Of a DNA stretch of 25,857 nucleotides, positions 1 through 7,004 are shown piece after piece. Under the pieces are notes generated by a model. That model saw nothing but the letters and a program-made list of their open reading frames with translations, did no database searches and was not told where the DNA came from. Source of the DNA: a virus. The stretch lies in IMG/VR virus record IMGVR_UViG_3300028110_000080, positions 1 to 25,857 of that record, one strand, 5' to 3'. The position numbers and the translations under genes were made by a program. How positions within the stretch are numbered: position 1 is the first letter of the stretch; each line of letters begins with the position of its first letter.

Positions 1-49
1 GGTGTTCTAAAAGAAAAGAAAAATTAAATAAAGCATTCCCTTATAAAAA

Positions 50-448
50 ATGAAAAAAATTTGGCAATGGTTAACCGGTAACGTTATCAAAGAAGTTGGT
101 AATGTTATTGACAAACTAACTACAACCAAAGAAGAGAAGTTAGAGGCTCATAGGTTAATAACTGAAATTCTTGAGAAAGCTGACAAAGAGGCACAAGAGC
201 AAGTAACAGCAAGATGGAAAGCGGACATGGAGTCCGATAGCTTCTTATCTAAAAATATAAGACCTATGGTCCTTATATACTTAACTGTTATATTTACTGT
301 TTGTGCTTTTTTTGATGGTAACATAGGTGAATTTAGTATAGCCGAAGAATATATACCAATATTTCAAACATTACTTGTAACGGCGTATGGAGCCTACTTT
401 GTGGGTAGAACTTGGGAAAAAGCAAAAGCTATAACAAAAAAAGACTAA
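50..448 (+). CDS. Holin, GTA-holin-like (3TM family type)
   Basis: This 132-residue protein has a charged amphipathic N-terminal half (about 1-68) and two hydrophobic segments at about 72-89 and 103-118, followed by a basic tail. The block around residues 56-72 (WKADMESDSFLSKNIRP) and the GAYFVGRTWEK segment are what I remember of the GTA_holin_3TM family, small membrane proteins that form the lysis lesion in the inner membrane and let endolysin out. Only two helices are obvious here, so the third would have to be the N-terminal amphipathic stretch. The ATG follows an A-rich leader (ttataaaaa) with no Shine-Dalgarno. The next gene begins immediately after its stop, so it is co-transcribed with the fibre genes. 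No endolysin is in this window. The holin role is inferred from family resemblance and membrane pattern. Confidence 0.72.
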   Translation: MKKIWQWLTGNVIKEVGNVIDKLTTTKEEKLEAHRLITEILEKADKEAQEQVTARWKADMESDSFLSKNIRPMVLIYLTVIFTVCAFFDGNIGEFSIAEEYIPIFQTLLVTAYGAYFVGRTWEKAKAITKKD

Positions 449-1138
449 ATGGCTAGGATTAGTACGTATGCAATAGATAGTAACGTAACCAAAGAGGATA
501 AGGTTATAGGTACTGATTCTTCAGGGTCACTTACTAAGAACTTTAAACTAGAGGATCTAGGTGAGTTTTTATCTAAAGGATTTGTAAACGTAAATGGCCA
601 ACATTCTTGGGAATTTGTAGACACAATAGAAGCAGGAGGGTTATATGGCCCATTAGATGGTGCTTCAATAAGTGGCTTAACAACTATAAAGTTAAATGAA
701 GTTACTAAGGGTGATAAAAATATACAAAACTTTTTGCTAGAATATAGAGGCAAAAGAATATTACTCGTTGATATAGTGGACCCAAATGTCTATGGATTAT
801 TTGATGTTACAAACATAGCCGAAGACGTAAATAATTTAAATAATTATGACGTAGAGCTGGATCACATATCTAGCAACGGCTCCCTTGCTTTAGAAAAAAT
901 ATATGCGATATCAATGTATGCTCAGGACGCAACATATGCGCATAGGCAAATAAACGCTTCGACAACTTGGACTATAAATCACAACTTAAATAAATTTCCA
1001 AGCGTTAGCATAAAATTCTCCAGCAGTAACCAGGTATATGAAAACGTGGGAGCGTTTGCTGGAGTACAATATATAGATCAAAACAACTTAACAATTAACC
1101 TAGCGGCCGCAGAAAGTGGTTACGCTTATTTAAACTAA
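449..1138 (+). CDS. Tail/fibre-associated structural protein
   Basis: The protein has 229 residues. Its N-terminus (MARISTYAIDSNVTKEDKVI, then GTDSSGSLTKNFKLEDL) is a short beta-rich attachment-like domain that I recognise from many marine phage fibre and baseplate-periphery proteins. The C-terminal part has a QINASTTWTINHNLNKFPSV stretch, also typical of small distal tail proteins in marine phages. There are no transmembrane segments or catalytic motifs. The ATG abuts the holin stop codon (zero-base gap), which suggests translational coupling, and only four bases separate it from the next fibre gene. The likely role is a short fibre or adaptor for the longer adhesins that follow. Function is inferred from N-terminal resemblance and context, and the receptor cannot be read from sequence. 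Confidence 0.6.
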   Translation: MARISTYAIDSNVTKEDKVIGTDSSGSLTKNFKLEDLGEFLSKGFVNVNGQHSWEFVDTIEAGGLYGPLDGASISGLTTIKLNEVTKGDKNIQNFLLEYRGKRILLVDIVDPNVYGLFDVTNIAEDVNNLNNYDVELDHISSNGSLALEKIYAISMYAQDATYAHRQINASTTWTINHNLNKFPSVSIKFSSSNQVYENVGAFAGVQYIDQNNLTINLAAAESGYAYLN

Positions 1139-1142
1139 AAAT

Positions 1143-2999
1143 ATGGCAATTCCATTTTTAAATCACTTAGACTTACGAAGCGTATCTGAATTACAAAATG
1201 CGATACTTCACAAAACAACAACAACAACCGCATCTAATGTTGAGGGTAAATTTATTTACGACACAGGAACGAATACCCTGCAGTATTACAACGGCAGCGC
1301 TTGGATTAGCTTAGATGGAACTGATACTGGTATTACTAGCGTTACATTGGATTCAGATGGTAATGCAACTTCTGGTAATACAATAATACAAAATGGTACG
1401 CTAACATTGTCTTTTGATGGTGCATCTTCTGAATACGTAAATGGTCAAGGAAATTTAGTAACTTTTCCAAGTATACCAACTGTAAACGATGGAACATTAA
1501 CAGTTCAAGGAACAGGCGTTTTAGGAGGCACTGGAACATTTACAGCAAATGACGCGGATAATGTTACAATAAATATATCTCACGATAACACGTCTAGGAC
1601 AGATACGAATACATTTCCCGCGCAATTAGACTTCGGTGATGCTTTTGATGTTGTATCAAGCGTTACCACGAATGCAACAGGCCACGTTACGGCTATAAAC
1701 TTAGCTAGGTTTCAATTACCAGATTCTGACGACACAACTTATGATTTAGAATCTGACCAGTCCGGGAACGATGTTGTTTTGCTTTTAAACGGTAGTGATG
1801 CGTCGCAGGACGTTGTGAAATTTGTTGCCGGAACAAATATAACGCTAACGGATGACGGAAGTAATGAGATTACTATAGACGCTGCTAATCAGGGTACAGT
1901 AACAGGCACTGGCACAGCAAACACAGTGCCAAAATGGTCAACAGGAGGAACAGGCATAGAAGACTCTTCTATTTCAGATGACGGAACAACCGTAACAATA
2001 GGTGGTAACTTAGATGTTCAAGGAACAACAACAACTATAGACTCAACAACTGTTGCTATTGGCGACAATATGATGAAGTACGCTAAAGATAATACAGCTA
2101 ACGCTTCAGATATCGGTTGGTACGGTAAGATTGTTTCTTCTGGGACAAAATACCCAGGTATGTGGTATGATGCTAGTACTGGCGTTTCAACACCTAAATT
2201 CTCTTTAGGTATTGCCACAACAGAACCAGCTGGCACGGGTACAATTGCTACTACAGGTACATTAATTGCCGACTTAGAAGGTAATGCTGTTACAGCTACA
2301 AGACTAGAAACTTCAAGAAACTTTTCTATAACTGGCGATATTACAGCCAGTGCGGTTAGTTTTAATGGTGCTGCAAATGTTGTTTTAAACGCTAATATAG
2401 ACGCTAATGTTGTAGGAGCTACTGAGCTTAATGTTTCTGGTAATGGAACTTCAGGTTATTTATTAGCTTCTGACGGCGATGGTTCATTTAGTTGGGTTGC
2501 TGCTGGAGCTGCTCCAAACGACGCTACTATAACTCTAAACGCTGGCGATGGATTAGACGGAGGAGGAGCATTTACTTTGAACCAGTCAAGTAACGAAACA
2601 ATAACATTTAGCGCTGAAAACGCTAGTACAACAAATAAAGGTGTTGTAGAATTAGCAACTTGTGCGGAAGTTTTAGCTGGTGTGGACGGCTCTAGAGTTT
2701 TGACACCAGACACATTGGCTTGTAAATCAGTTACAGCAACAATTTCAGCGGCTTCAGTTTCAGGTGCAAACTTATACGCTGAGATCAATCACGGCTTAGG
2801 TACTGAAGACGTAATGGTTGAATTGTTTGACGCCACAACAAAGGAAACGGTATTTGCCTTAGTAGAAAGAAAAACCAAAGCAGGTACAAACTCTACAAGC
2901 AAGGTTACAATTTACTTTTCAGCGGTTCCAACAAATAACATAGAAGTTCTTATTACATCATTAAAAGGGGCAACAACGGGTACAGTAGCTTATAGCTAA
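1143..2999 (+). CDS. Long tail fibre / adhesin
   Basis: This 618-residue protein is rich in T, S, G, N, D and V with little helix, as expected of a trimeric beta-structured fibre. Residues about 24-60 (SNVEGKFIYDTGTNTLQYYN) resemble an N-terminal fibre motif common in marine phages. A central block near residues 290-330 (LDVQGTTTTIDSTTVAIGDN, then MMKYAKDN) is like modules I know from cyanophage and pelagiphage fibres. Around residues 497-520 (TTNKGVVELATCAEVLAG, VLTPDTLA) there is a classic tail-fibre repeat. The last 80 or so residues (INHGLGTEDVMVELFDATTK) form a compact beta domain that probably caps the trimer or binds the receptor. It sits between other fibre genes, with a 22-base AT-only gap downstream. 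Fibre identity is fairly safe; the ligand is unknown. Confidence 0.72.
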   Translation: MAIPFLNHLDLRSVSELQNAILHKTTTTTASNVEGKFIYDTGTNTLQYYNGSAWISLDGTDTGITSVTLDSDGNATSGNTIIQNGTLTLSFDGASSEYVNGQGNLVTFPSIPTVNDGTLTVQGTGVLGGTGTFTANDADNVTINISHDNTSRTDTNTFPAQLDFGDAFDVVSSVTTNATGHVTAINLARFQLPDSDDTTYDLESDQSGNDVVLLLNGSDASQDVVKFVAGTNITLTDDGSNEITIDAANQGTVTGTGTANTVPKWSTGGTGIEDSSISDDGTTVTIGGNLDVQGTTTTIDSTTVAIGDNMMKYAKDNTANASDIGWYGKIVSSGTKYPGMWYDASTGVSTPKFSLGIATTEPAGTGTIATTGTLIADLEGNAVTATRLETSRNFSITGDITASAVSFNGAANVVLNANIDANVVGATELNVSGNGTSGYLLASDGDGSFSWVAAGAAPNDATITLNAGDGLDGGGAFTLNQSSNETITFSAENASTTNKGVVELATCAEVLAGVDGSRVLTPDTLACKSVTATISAASVSGANLYAEINHGLGTEDVMVELFDATTKETVFALVERKTKAGTNSTSKVTIYFSAVPTNNIEVLITSLKGATTGTVAYS

Positions 3000-3021
3000 T
3001 ATTAAAATAATAATTTAATTT

Positions 3022-5052
3022 ATGTCAATTAAAATTCTTAATGGAATTGACGTGGACAACGGCGTGTTGTACACAGACACTGCTAATAATAGGGTAGGGA
3101 TTGGAACGGCTAGTCCAGATCATAAGTTAGACGTAGACGGGGGCGCTCAATTCAACACTAATACTGGAACAACTCCATTTTACATAACAAGACTGGGAGG
3201 CACTAGCCAAGCGCTATCTATAAAAGTAATGGATGACAACGTTAGGTTTGAAAGCATTCAAGACGAAGCAGCAGATAATTACGGTGGTTTTGATTTTAGA
3301 ATGGACGGTGGAGTAACAGAGCCTGACTTTGTTATTAGAAAAAATGCTGGCAGCCCTATACTTAATGTAAAAGGAGACGGCAACGTTGGTATTGGAACTA
3401 CTAGTCCAGGTGAAAAATTAGAAGTAGCTGGAAATATAAAAATACAAAGTGGAGGTTCTTCTTCTGATAGTAATTATATATCAATGGTAGGAAGTAGAGC
3501 TATTTTTGGATATGATGGTAGTATCAGCTCAGCATATATGAGATCAAGTGATACATCAAAACCTTTAGTATTTGGATCAGGCTCAAGTGAGTTTATGAGA
3601 ATTGTATCTTCTTCAGGCAACGTTGGTATTGGAACTACTAGTCCTGATAGAAGACTGCACGTTAGAGACACTGCTATAGTTACTACAAAACTTGAGGGAA
3701 CTAGTCAAGGTTCTTTATTAGACTTAGTTAATTCTAACGCAAGTCAAACATATAACGGTTTAAGGTTTACTCAAGGAACTACAAGTAAAATGGCTGTTAC
3801 GCACATAGCAGACGGTACTACGAAAGGATATGTACAAATAGGTAATAGCTGGGGTGCAGGGTCAGAGATACTAGTCGTAGACGGTAGAACATCAAGAGTA
3901 GGTATTGGGACGACTAGTCCAAGCTCTAAATTACACATTTATGATGTTGCGCCTACTTTAAAACTACAAGCAGACTTATCAGTTGCGCCCTGCACTATTT
4001 CTTTCGATAATTCATCAGGAACTCAAGAAGGATCTTTAATTCATAACACAGGAAGCAATACTTTTAGACTTAATAATGTATCGGGCAATAGTAGGTTAAA
4101 TCTTGATAGTTATTCAGCTGCATTTTCTGTTGGAACAAGTAATTTAGATCAGTCAGGTGTAATATTAGGAGCTACTACTCTTACTTTAAAATCTAATTTT
4201 AGTACAGCTTTAACTTGTGATATGGCTGGCAAAGTAGGCATTGGGACTACTAGCCCTACCGATAAACTTACTGTGCAAGATGGAAACATAAGATTAAACT
4301 CCACCTCTACTTATCCTACTCAGGGCCTCTATGCTTATGCGAACAATAGTTCTCCAAACATGGGGGGAATTTCCTGGCACCAAAATCCAGGGTTTATTGG
4401 GTCTGAATGGACGCATTATAAGCGAACATCACCTTATACGTTGGCTAGAATAAGGCTGATTGGTGATGCTAGTAGCGGCGGAATGTTTGTAAATCTTAAT
4501 AATTCAGATGTTTTTACAATCAAAACCTCAACAGGCAATGCTGGTATAGGGGTAACTAACCCAAGTGAAAAACTTGAAGTTAATGGGGCTGTAAAAGCAA
4601 CAGCAACTACAGACGCTTATAAAGGTTATATTAAACAAAACGTAATTAGTTATGGGGCTGAAAAAGTAGAAAACTCTAACTATTATTTTACCTCTTACAA
4701 TACTACAGCCACGGTAACTAGCGCTCAAGCATACAATAGAATGGTTGCTGCTTATGATGGCAGGGTTAAAAAAGTATATGTAAGACACGGAGGGGGTTCA
4801 ACACCTACTGCAACTGCAGTTAATTTTAAAAAACACGTAAACAATGTTACATCTGCAACAACATACGCTGCAACTGTGGCTAATACTGCTAGTACAAACA
4901 TGACCGCTTATTATGAATTTGCAGACAGTGATTTTACTTTTAATGCTGGAGATTTAATAGGTCTTTTGTATCAAACTACAGAGCCCTTTGGAACATCTAA
5001 AACCATGGGGGGCGTAGCTATTACTATAACACTTGAATATAACATTACTTAA
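3022..5052 (+). CDS. Repeat-containing tail fibre / adhesin (VGIGTTSP modules)
   Basis: This 676-residue protein carries six copies of a [VA]GIG[TV][TA][SN]P..[KR]L motif, starting near residues 25, 122, 201, 293, 405 and 507. Each copy begins a segment of about 80-110 residues. The pattern is typical of long phage and bacterial adhesins whose beta-helical or beta-prism blocks are joined by this short turn motif. In many relatives it is followed by an S74-type chaperone domain; I see no S74 catalytic signature here. The protein instead ends in a distinct beta domain (about 540-676, including RVKKVYVRHGGGSTPTATAV and FTFNAGDLIGLLYQTTEPFG), probably the receptor-binding tip. The start is the only good ATG after the preceding AT-rich gap. 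The next gene starts one base after its stop. Confidence 0.72.
   Translation: MSIKILNGIDVDNGVLYTDTANNRVGIGTASPDHKLDVDGGAQFNTNTGTTPFYITRLGGTSQALSIKVMDDNVRFESIQDEAADNYGGFDFRMDGGVTEPDFVIRKNAGSPILNVKGDGNVGIGTTSPGEKLEVAGNIKIQSGGSSSDSNYISMVGSRAIFGYDGSISSAYMRSSDTSKPLVFGSGSSEFMRIVSSSGNVGIGTTSPDRRLHVRDTAIVTTKLEGTSQGSLLDLVNSNASQTYNGLRFTQGTTSKMAVTHIADGTTKGYVQIGNSWGAGSEILVVDGRTSRVGIGTTSPSSKLHIYDVAPTLKLQADLSVAPCTISFDNSSGTQEGSLIHNTGSNTFRLNNVSGNSRLNLDSYSAAFSVGTSNLDQSGVILGATTLTLKSNFSTALTCDMAGKVGIGTTSPTDKLTVQDGNIRLNSTSTYPTQGLYAYANNSSPNMGGISWHQNPGFIGSEWTHYKRTSPYTLARIRLIGDASSGGMFVNLNNSDVFTIKTSTGNAGIGVTNPSEKLEVNGAVKATATTDAYKGYIKQNVISYGAEKVENSNYYFTSYNTTATVTSAQAYNRMVAAYDGRVKKVYVRHGGGSTPTATAVNFKKHVNNVTSATTYAATVANTASTNMTAYYEFADSDFTFNAGDLIGLLYQTTEPFGTSKTMGGVAITITLEYNIT
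3097..4563 (+). repeat. Six dispersed copies of a GGTATTGGAACTACTAGTCC-type repeat
   Basis: Related 21-base units begin at 3097, 3388, 3625, 3901, 4237 and 4543, all in the same reading frame of the fibre gene. Copies 2 and 3 are identical over about 29 bases (3380-3408 and 3617-3645) although the protein between them differs. The copies encode the VGIGTTSP turn motif. Because DNA identity, not only protein identity, is kept between neighbouring copies, they could act as short homology arms for loss, gain or exchange of the modules between them. That last step is inference. Confidence 0.8.
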
Positions 5053-5053
5053 T

Positions 5054-5593
5054 ATGGCTAATATAAACGATAACATAAGAACAAAAAAGCTTTATAAAAG
5101 CGGGGACACAACAAGAGCCTATAAAGATTCTAATGGAGAGATAGTCGTACCATCTAAAGTGGCTTCAGAAATAGCAGCAGTATCAGATATAACTGAGCTT
5201 TTAAATGACCATGATAACTATACAAAATCAATATATCTTTTAAAAGAAATAGAAAATATAAGACAAGACCTAGAAGAGGTGCACGCTTTTGTTAAAGCCG
5301 CCTTTGGTAAAGATTCAACAACAGCTACCTCTAAAGGGGAAAAAGGGGATACAGGAAGCACTGGGCCTCAGGGACCTCAGGGCGCGACTGGACCTACTGG
5401 ACCTACTGGAGCAGATGGTAAAGATGGTAAAGATGGATCAAGCGGATCAACGGTTGTGTTTGGATGTAAGGGTAGGCCAATAGGGCTATTAGGCAGAATG
5501 ATGGTGTGTGATGAAACCGTAACATATGAAATTTTAGATATAGAATCCGGAAAACAAATAGATACTTTAAGAATACCTAGAATTTTAAAATAA
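5054..5593 (+). CDS. Short collagen-like fibre protein
   Basis: I start this 179-residue protein at the ATG at 5054, one base after the preceding stop. An upstream in-frame TTG at 5033 would overlap the fibre gene and is less likely. Residues 1-55 form a small N-terminal domain, 56-86 are predicted helical (IYLLKEIENIRQDLEEVHAF) and could trimerise, and 95-133 are 13 uninterrupted Gly-X-Y triplets (GEKGDTGSTGPQGPQGATG and onward). A C-terminal beta domain (134-179) has Cys138 and Cys152. Collagen-like triplets are common in phage fibres, where they make a stiff trimeric rod without proline hydroxylation. Placed last in the fibre block, it is probably a short appendage or head fibre. The structural role is inferred. 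Confidence 0.65.
   Translation: MANINDNIRTKKLYKSGDTTRAYKDSNGEIVVPSKVASEIAAVSDITELLNDHDNYTKSIYLLKEIENIRQDLEEVHAFVKAAFGKDSTTATSKGEKGDTGSTGPQGPQGATGPTGPTGADGKDGKDGSSGSTVVFGCKGRPIGLLGRMMVCDETVTYEILDIESGKQIDTLRIPRILK
5336..5452 (+). repeat. Collagen-like Gly-X-Y coding repeat (13 triplets)
   Basis: Thirteen consecutive codon triplets encode Gly-X-Y in the preceding short fibre gene. The X and Y positions are mainly P, T, D, K, Q and E, with no interruption. The stretch is locally more GC-rich than the surrounding genes, as Gly and Pro codons require. Slippage among near-identical glycine codons could change rod length. Confidence 0.85.
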
Positions 5594-5606
5594 ACAAATA
5601 AAAATA

Positions 5607-5927
5607 ATGATAACATACGATTGGAATTGCAAAACGGTAGATGTATACCCTCAGGAAGAGGGTGAGACAAATGTAGTGTATAATGTACACTGGAGAGTAA
5701 CAGGGGTCAAAGAAGATTATTCAGCAACTAATATTGGAACTCAAATAGTAACTTTAAATCCTGAAACTGAGTTTATACCTTTTGACGAATTAACAAACGA
5801 AGTTGTTGCGGGCTGGACAAAAGAAGCTATGAGTGAAGAGCAAGTTGAAGCTATTGAAGGCAGTATTGCTTCACAAATTGATGAACTAGAAAACCCGGCT
5901 TCAGTAACTATGACGATAGAGGATTAA
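5607..5927 (+). CDS. Small conserved marine-phage protein (possibly DUF7936)
   Basis: The protein has 106 residues and is acidic, with a beta-rich N-terminal half (TYDWNCKTVDVYPQEEGETN, VVYNVHWRVTG) and a helical C-terminal half (VVAGWTKEAMSEEQVEAIEG) that ends in TMTIED. I remember closely similar proteins in many marine podoviruses and myoviruses, next to fibre or structural genes and always of unknown function; DUF7936 is my best family guess. There are no catalytic motifs, signal peptide or membrane segment. It starts 13 bases after the collagen-like gene behind an A-rich leader (aaacaaataaaaata). It is probably a minor virion or assembly component, but only position supports that. Confidence 0.55.
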   Translation: MITYDWNCKTVDVYPQEEGETNVVYNVHWRVTGVKEDYSATNIGTQIVTLNPETEFIPFDELTNEVVAGWTKEAMSEEQVEAIEGSIASQIDELENPASVTMTIED

Positions 5928-5983
5928 AGTAACGCGTAAATACGTAATACTTAACTATATGTTAAACACTTAAATTAAATAAA
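5928..5983 (+). promoter_or_regulatory. Spacer between fibre block and packaging block
   Basis: This 56-base non-coding gap is one of the longest in the window. It holds two near-direct repeats (CGTAAATA and CGTAATAC, 5936-5950) and a weak 5-bp stem, TTAAC-TATAT-GTTAA (5951-5965). It ends in an A/T-only leader before the next ATG. I see no TAnnTTTG-type Bacteroidetes -7 box and no T-run after the stem, so neither promoter nor terminator is established. It may separate two transcription units. Confidence 0.2.
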
Positions 5984-6229
5984 ATGGCAAAAACAAAAAA
6001 AATTAAAAAAGAAGAATTAGAAGAATTAAAAACATTAATTAATAATTTTAATAAATTACAATTAGAATTAGGAAGACTAGATATTGAAAAGCACCAAATA
6101 TTGCATAGGGTTTCAGAATCTCAAGTGGGCTTACAAAAATTCCAAGACGAACTGAAAGAAGCTTATGGAGATGTTAGTGTTGATATAAATACTGGAGAAA
6201 TAAAAGAAAATGTTAATAAGGAAGATTAG
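5984..6229 (+). CDS. Small coiled-coil protein of unknown function
   Basis: This 81-residue protein has a lysine-rich N-terminus (MAKTKKIKKEELEELKTLIN), a continuous predicted coiled coil to about residue 62, and a short terminal beta hairpin (YGDVSVDINTGEI). Similar proteins (helix plus an IN..TGEI ending) recur in phages of Bacteroidetes as unannotated genes beside terminase. It has no known catalytic or DNA-binding signature, although the basic N-terminus could touch nucleic acid. It overlaps the next gene by 20 bases, which argues for coupled translation. The start is the first ATG after the spacer and has a typical Bacteroidetes leader (ttaaattaaataaa). Its function is unknown. Confidence 0.55.
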   Translation: MAKTKKIKKEELEELKTLINNFNKLQLELGRLDIEKHQILHRVSESQVGLQKFQDELKEAYGDVSVDINTGEIKENVNKED

Positions 6230-6425
6230 CATTGGATCAAATTATAAGAATGACGCCATGCATTATTCTGTCGGTCAGGAGGTGTATGGTGGTCATACTA
6301 TATATAATATAATAGAAGAAGACGAAAAGTACTCTATATATATTAAAAAGAAAGACGAAGTGCTGCCGTGGAAAGATTTTAATAAGAATATGGCGATATC
6401 TGTAGAATATAATTTAGACTATTAA
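6210..6425 (+). CDS. Small beta-rich protein of unknown function
   Basis: This 71-residue protein alternates short hydrophobic and charged stretches (YSVGQEVYGGHTIYNIIEED, KYSIYIKKKDEVLPWKDF). That pattern suggests a small beta-barrel or SH3-like fold with a VGQEVYGG turn. Its ATG lies inside the end of the previous gene and its stop overlaps the next ATG by one base (TAATG), so it is embedded in a tightly coupled cluster. That embedding is the main evidence that it is real. I do not recognise a family. Placement among a coiled-coil protein, a GroES-like protein and terminase suggests an assembly or packaging accessory, but nothing in the sequence proves it. Confidence 0.5.
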   Translation: MLIRKISIGSNYKNDAMHYSVGQEVYGGHTIYNIIEEDEKYSIYIKKKDEVLPWKDFNKNMAISVEYNLDY

Positions 6426-6811
6426 TGAATTCATTATTAGATTTTATAGTAACTCCTAAAGGTAAAAGCACTACTTCAATAAAGAACGTAGGTAATAAAA
6501 ATATTATTTTAAATACCGAGCTTCAAAATCACAATTACGTCAATAGAATAGGTATTGTAATTTCTGAACCGCTTATAAATAATACCAACATTAAAAAAGG
6601 CGACGAAGTAATACTGCATCACAATGTTTTTAGAAGATTCTACGACATTAGGGGTAAAGAAAAAAACAGCAGGAGCTACCTTGAGGAAAATAAATATCTT
6701 GTTAACGAGAATCAAATTTTTGCAGTCAAAAAAAAAAGAATGGGAGTGCTTAAAAGGTTTTTGTTTTATAAAGCCTTTAAAAGAAGACAAAATGTTTTCT
6801 ATAGATTTTGA
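6425..6811 (+). CDS. GroES-like co-chaperonin, 5' part (frame broken at A10)
   Basis: This 128-residue frame contains RIGIVISEPLINNTNIKKGD followed by EVILHHNVFRRFYD, which resembles the beta-barrel core of GroES-type co-chaperonins and related phage proteins. From about residue 105 it turns into an unconvincing basic tail. Meanwhile the frame at 6738-7004 picks up a well-formed second half. Removing one A from the run at 6728-6737 gives one continuous protein of about 192 residues with two similar GroES-like halves. Phage co-chaperonins such as T4 gp31 serve capsid-protein folding, and this gene lies just upstream of the packaging and capsid genes. The interruption could be a sequencing or assembly indel, a real mutation, or a slippage site. 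Family assignment is moderate, from recalled resemblance. Confidence 0.55.
   Translation: MNSLLDFIVTPKGKSTTSIKNVGNKNIILNTELQNHNYVNRIGIVISEPLINNTNIKKGDEVILHHNVFRRFYDIRGKEKNSRSYLEENKYLVNENQIFAVKKKRMGVLKRFLFYKAFKRRQNVFYRF
6728..6737 (+). other. A10 homopolymer at the frame break (possible slippage site)
   Basis: Ten consecutive A residues are followed by gaatggg. The upstream reading frame (codons starting at 6425) encodes a credible protein up to this point, and the frame one base further on is credible after it. Nine A residues would fuse them as ...FAVKKKEWECLKGF. RNA polymerases are known to slip on A runs of nine or more, and such runs are also frequent sites of sequencing error. A standard -1 ribosomal shift would go to the wrong frame. 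Loss of one A (or a +1 or -2 shift) is needed. Confidence 0.75.
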
Positions 6812-7004
6812 AAAACCCGGAATTGGTATTGTAAAGTACACTGATGGGTCCATCGAACAAGGCGCTTTGATAGGTTATAAGCTGGGTTTTGAATACGATT
6901 TTTATATAAACAAAGAAAAATTATATAGAGTTCCTGCAAATCAAATTACAATTAAATATGAATATCAAGGAAACGAAGAGGAATATAATCCAAGCTGGGC
7001 ATAA
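6792..7004 (+). CDS. GroES-like co-chaperonin, 3' part
   Basis: This is the second half of the split gene. The same frame is open back to 6624, but only sequence after the A10 run looks protein-like. Right after the run it reads EWECLKGFCFIKPLKEDKMF, and from the ATG at 6792 it gives a 70-residue piece. Residues such as PGIGIVKYTDGSIEQGALIG and LYRVPANQITIKYEYQG match the conserved C-terminal pattern I remember for phage GroES-like proteins, ending in EEEYNPSWA. This strong conservation suggests the piece is still translated, by frame restoration at the A-run or by restart at 6792. It overlaps the next gene by 47 bases. I annotate it separately only because the given sequence does not join the frames. 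Confidence 0.5.
   Translation: MFSIDFEKPGIGIVKYTDGSIEQGALIGYKLGFEYDFYINKEKLYRVPANQITIKYEYQGNEEEYNPSWA

Noticed and set aside
1-27. Possible tail of an upstream gene (frame 1 reads GVLKEKKN then stop at 25-27)
   Set aside because: Only eight codons are visible and another frame stops at 8-10, so I cannot tell which, if any, is coding.
445-753. Minus-strand open frame opposite the fibre-associated gene
   Set aside because: It is antisense to a credible gene, has no leader and has low-complexity composition. The same applies to the other minus-strand frames, including 5377-5670, which is antisense to the collagen repeat.
1905-1930. Inverted repeat GGCACTG...CAGTGCC inside the long fibre gene
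   Set aside because: The stem is seven pairs with a 12-base loop inside a repetitive T/G-rich coding region and has no T-run. It is probably chance.
5033-5053. Upstream TTG start for the collagen-like protein
   Set aside because: It would overlap the previous gene by 20 bases. The ATG at 5054 sits one base after that stop and begins with MANIND, like the other starts here.
5951-5965. TTAAC-TATAT-GTTAA stem as a terminator
   Set aside because: Five A/T-rich pairs without a following T-run are too weak. I keep it only as a note in the spacer entry.
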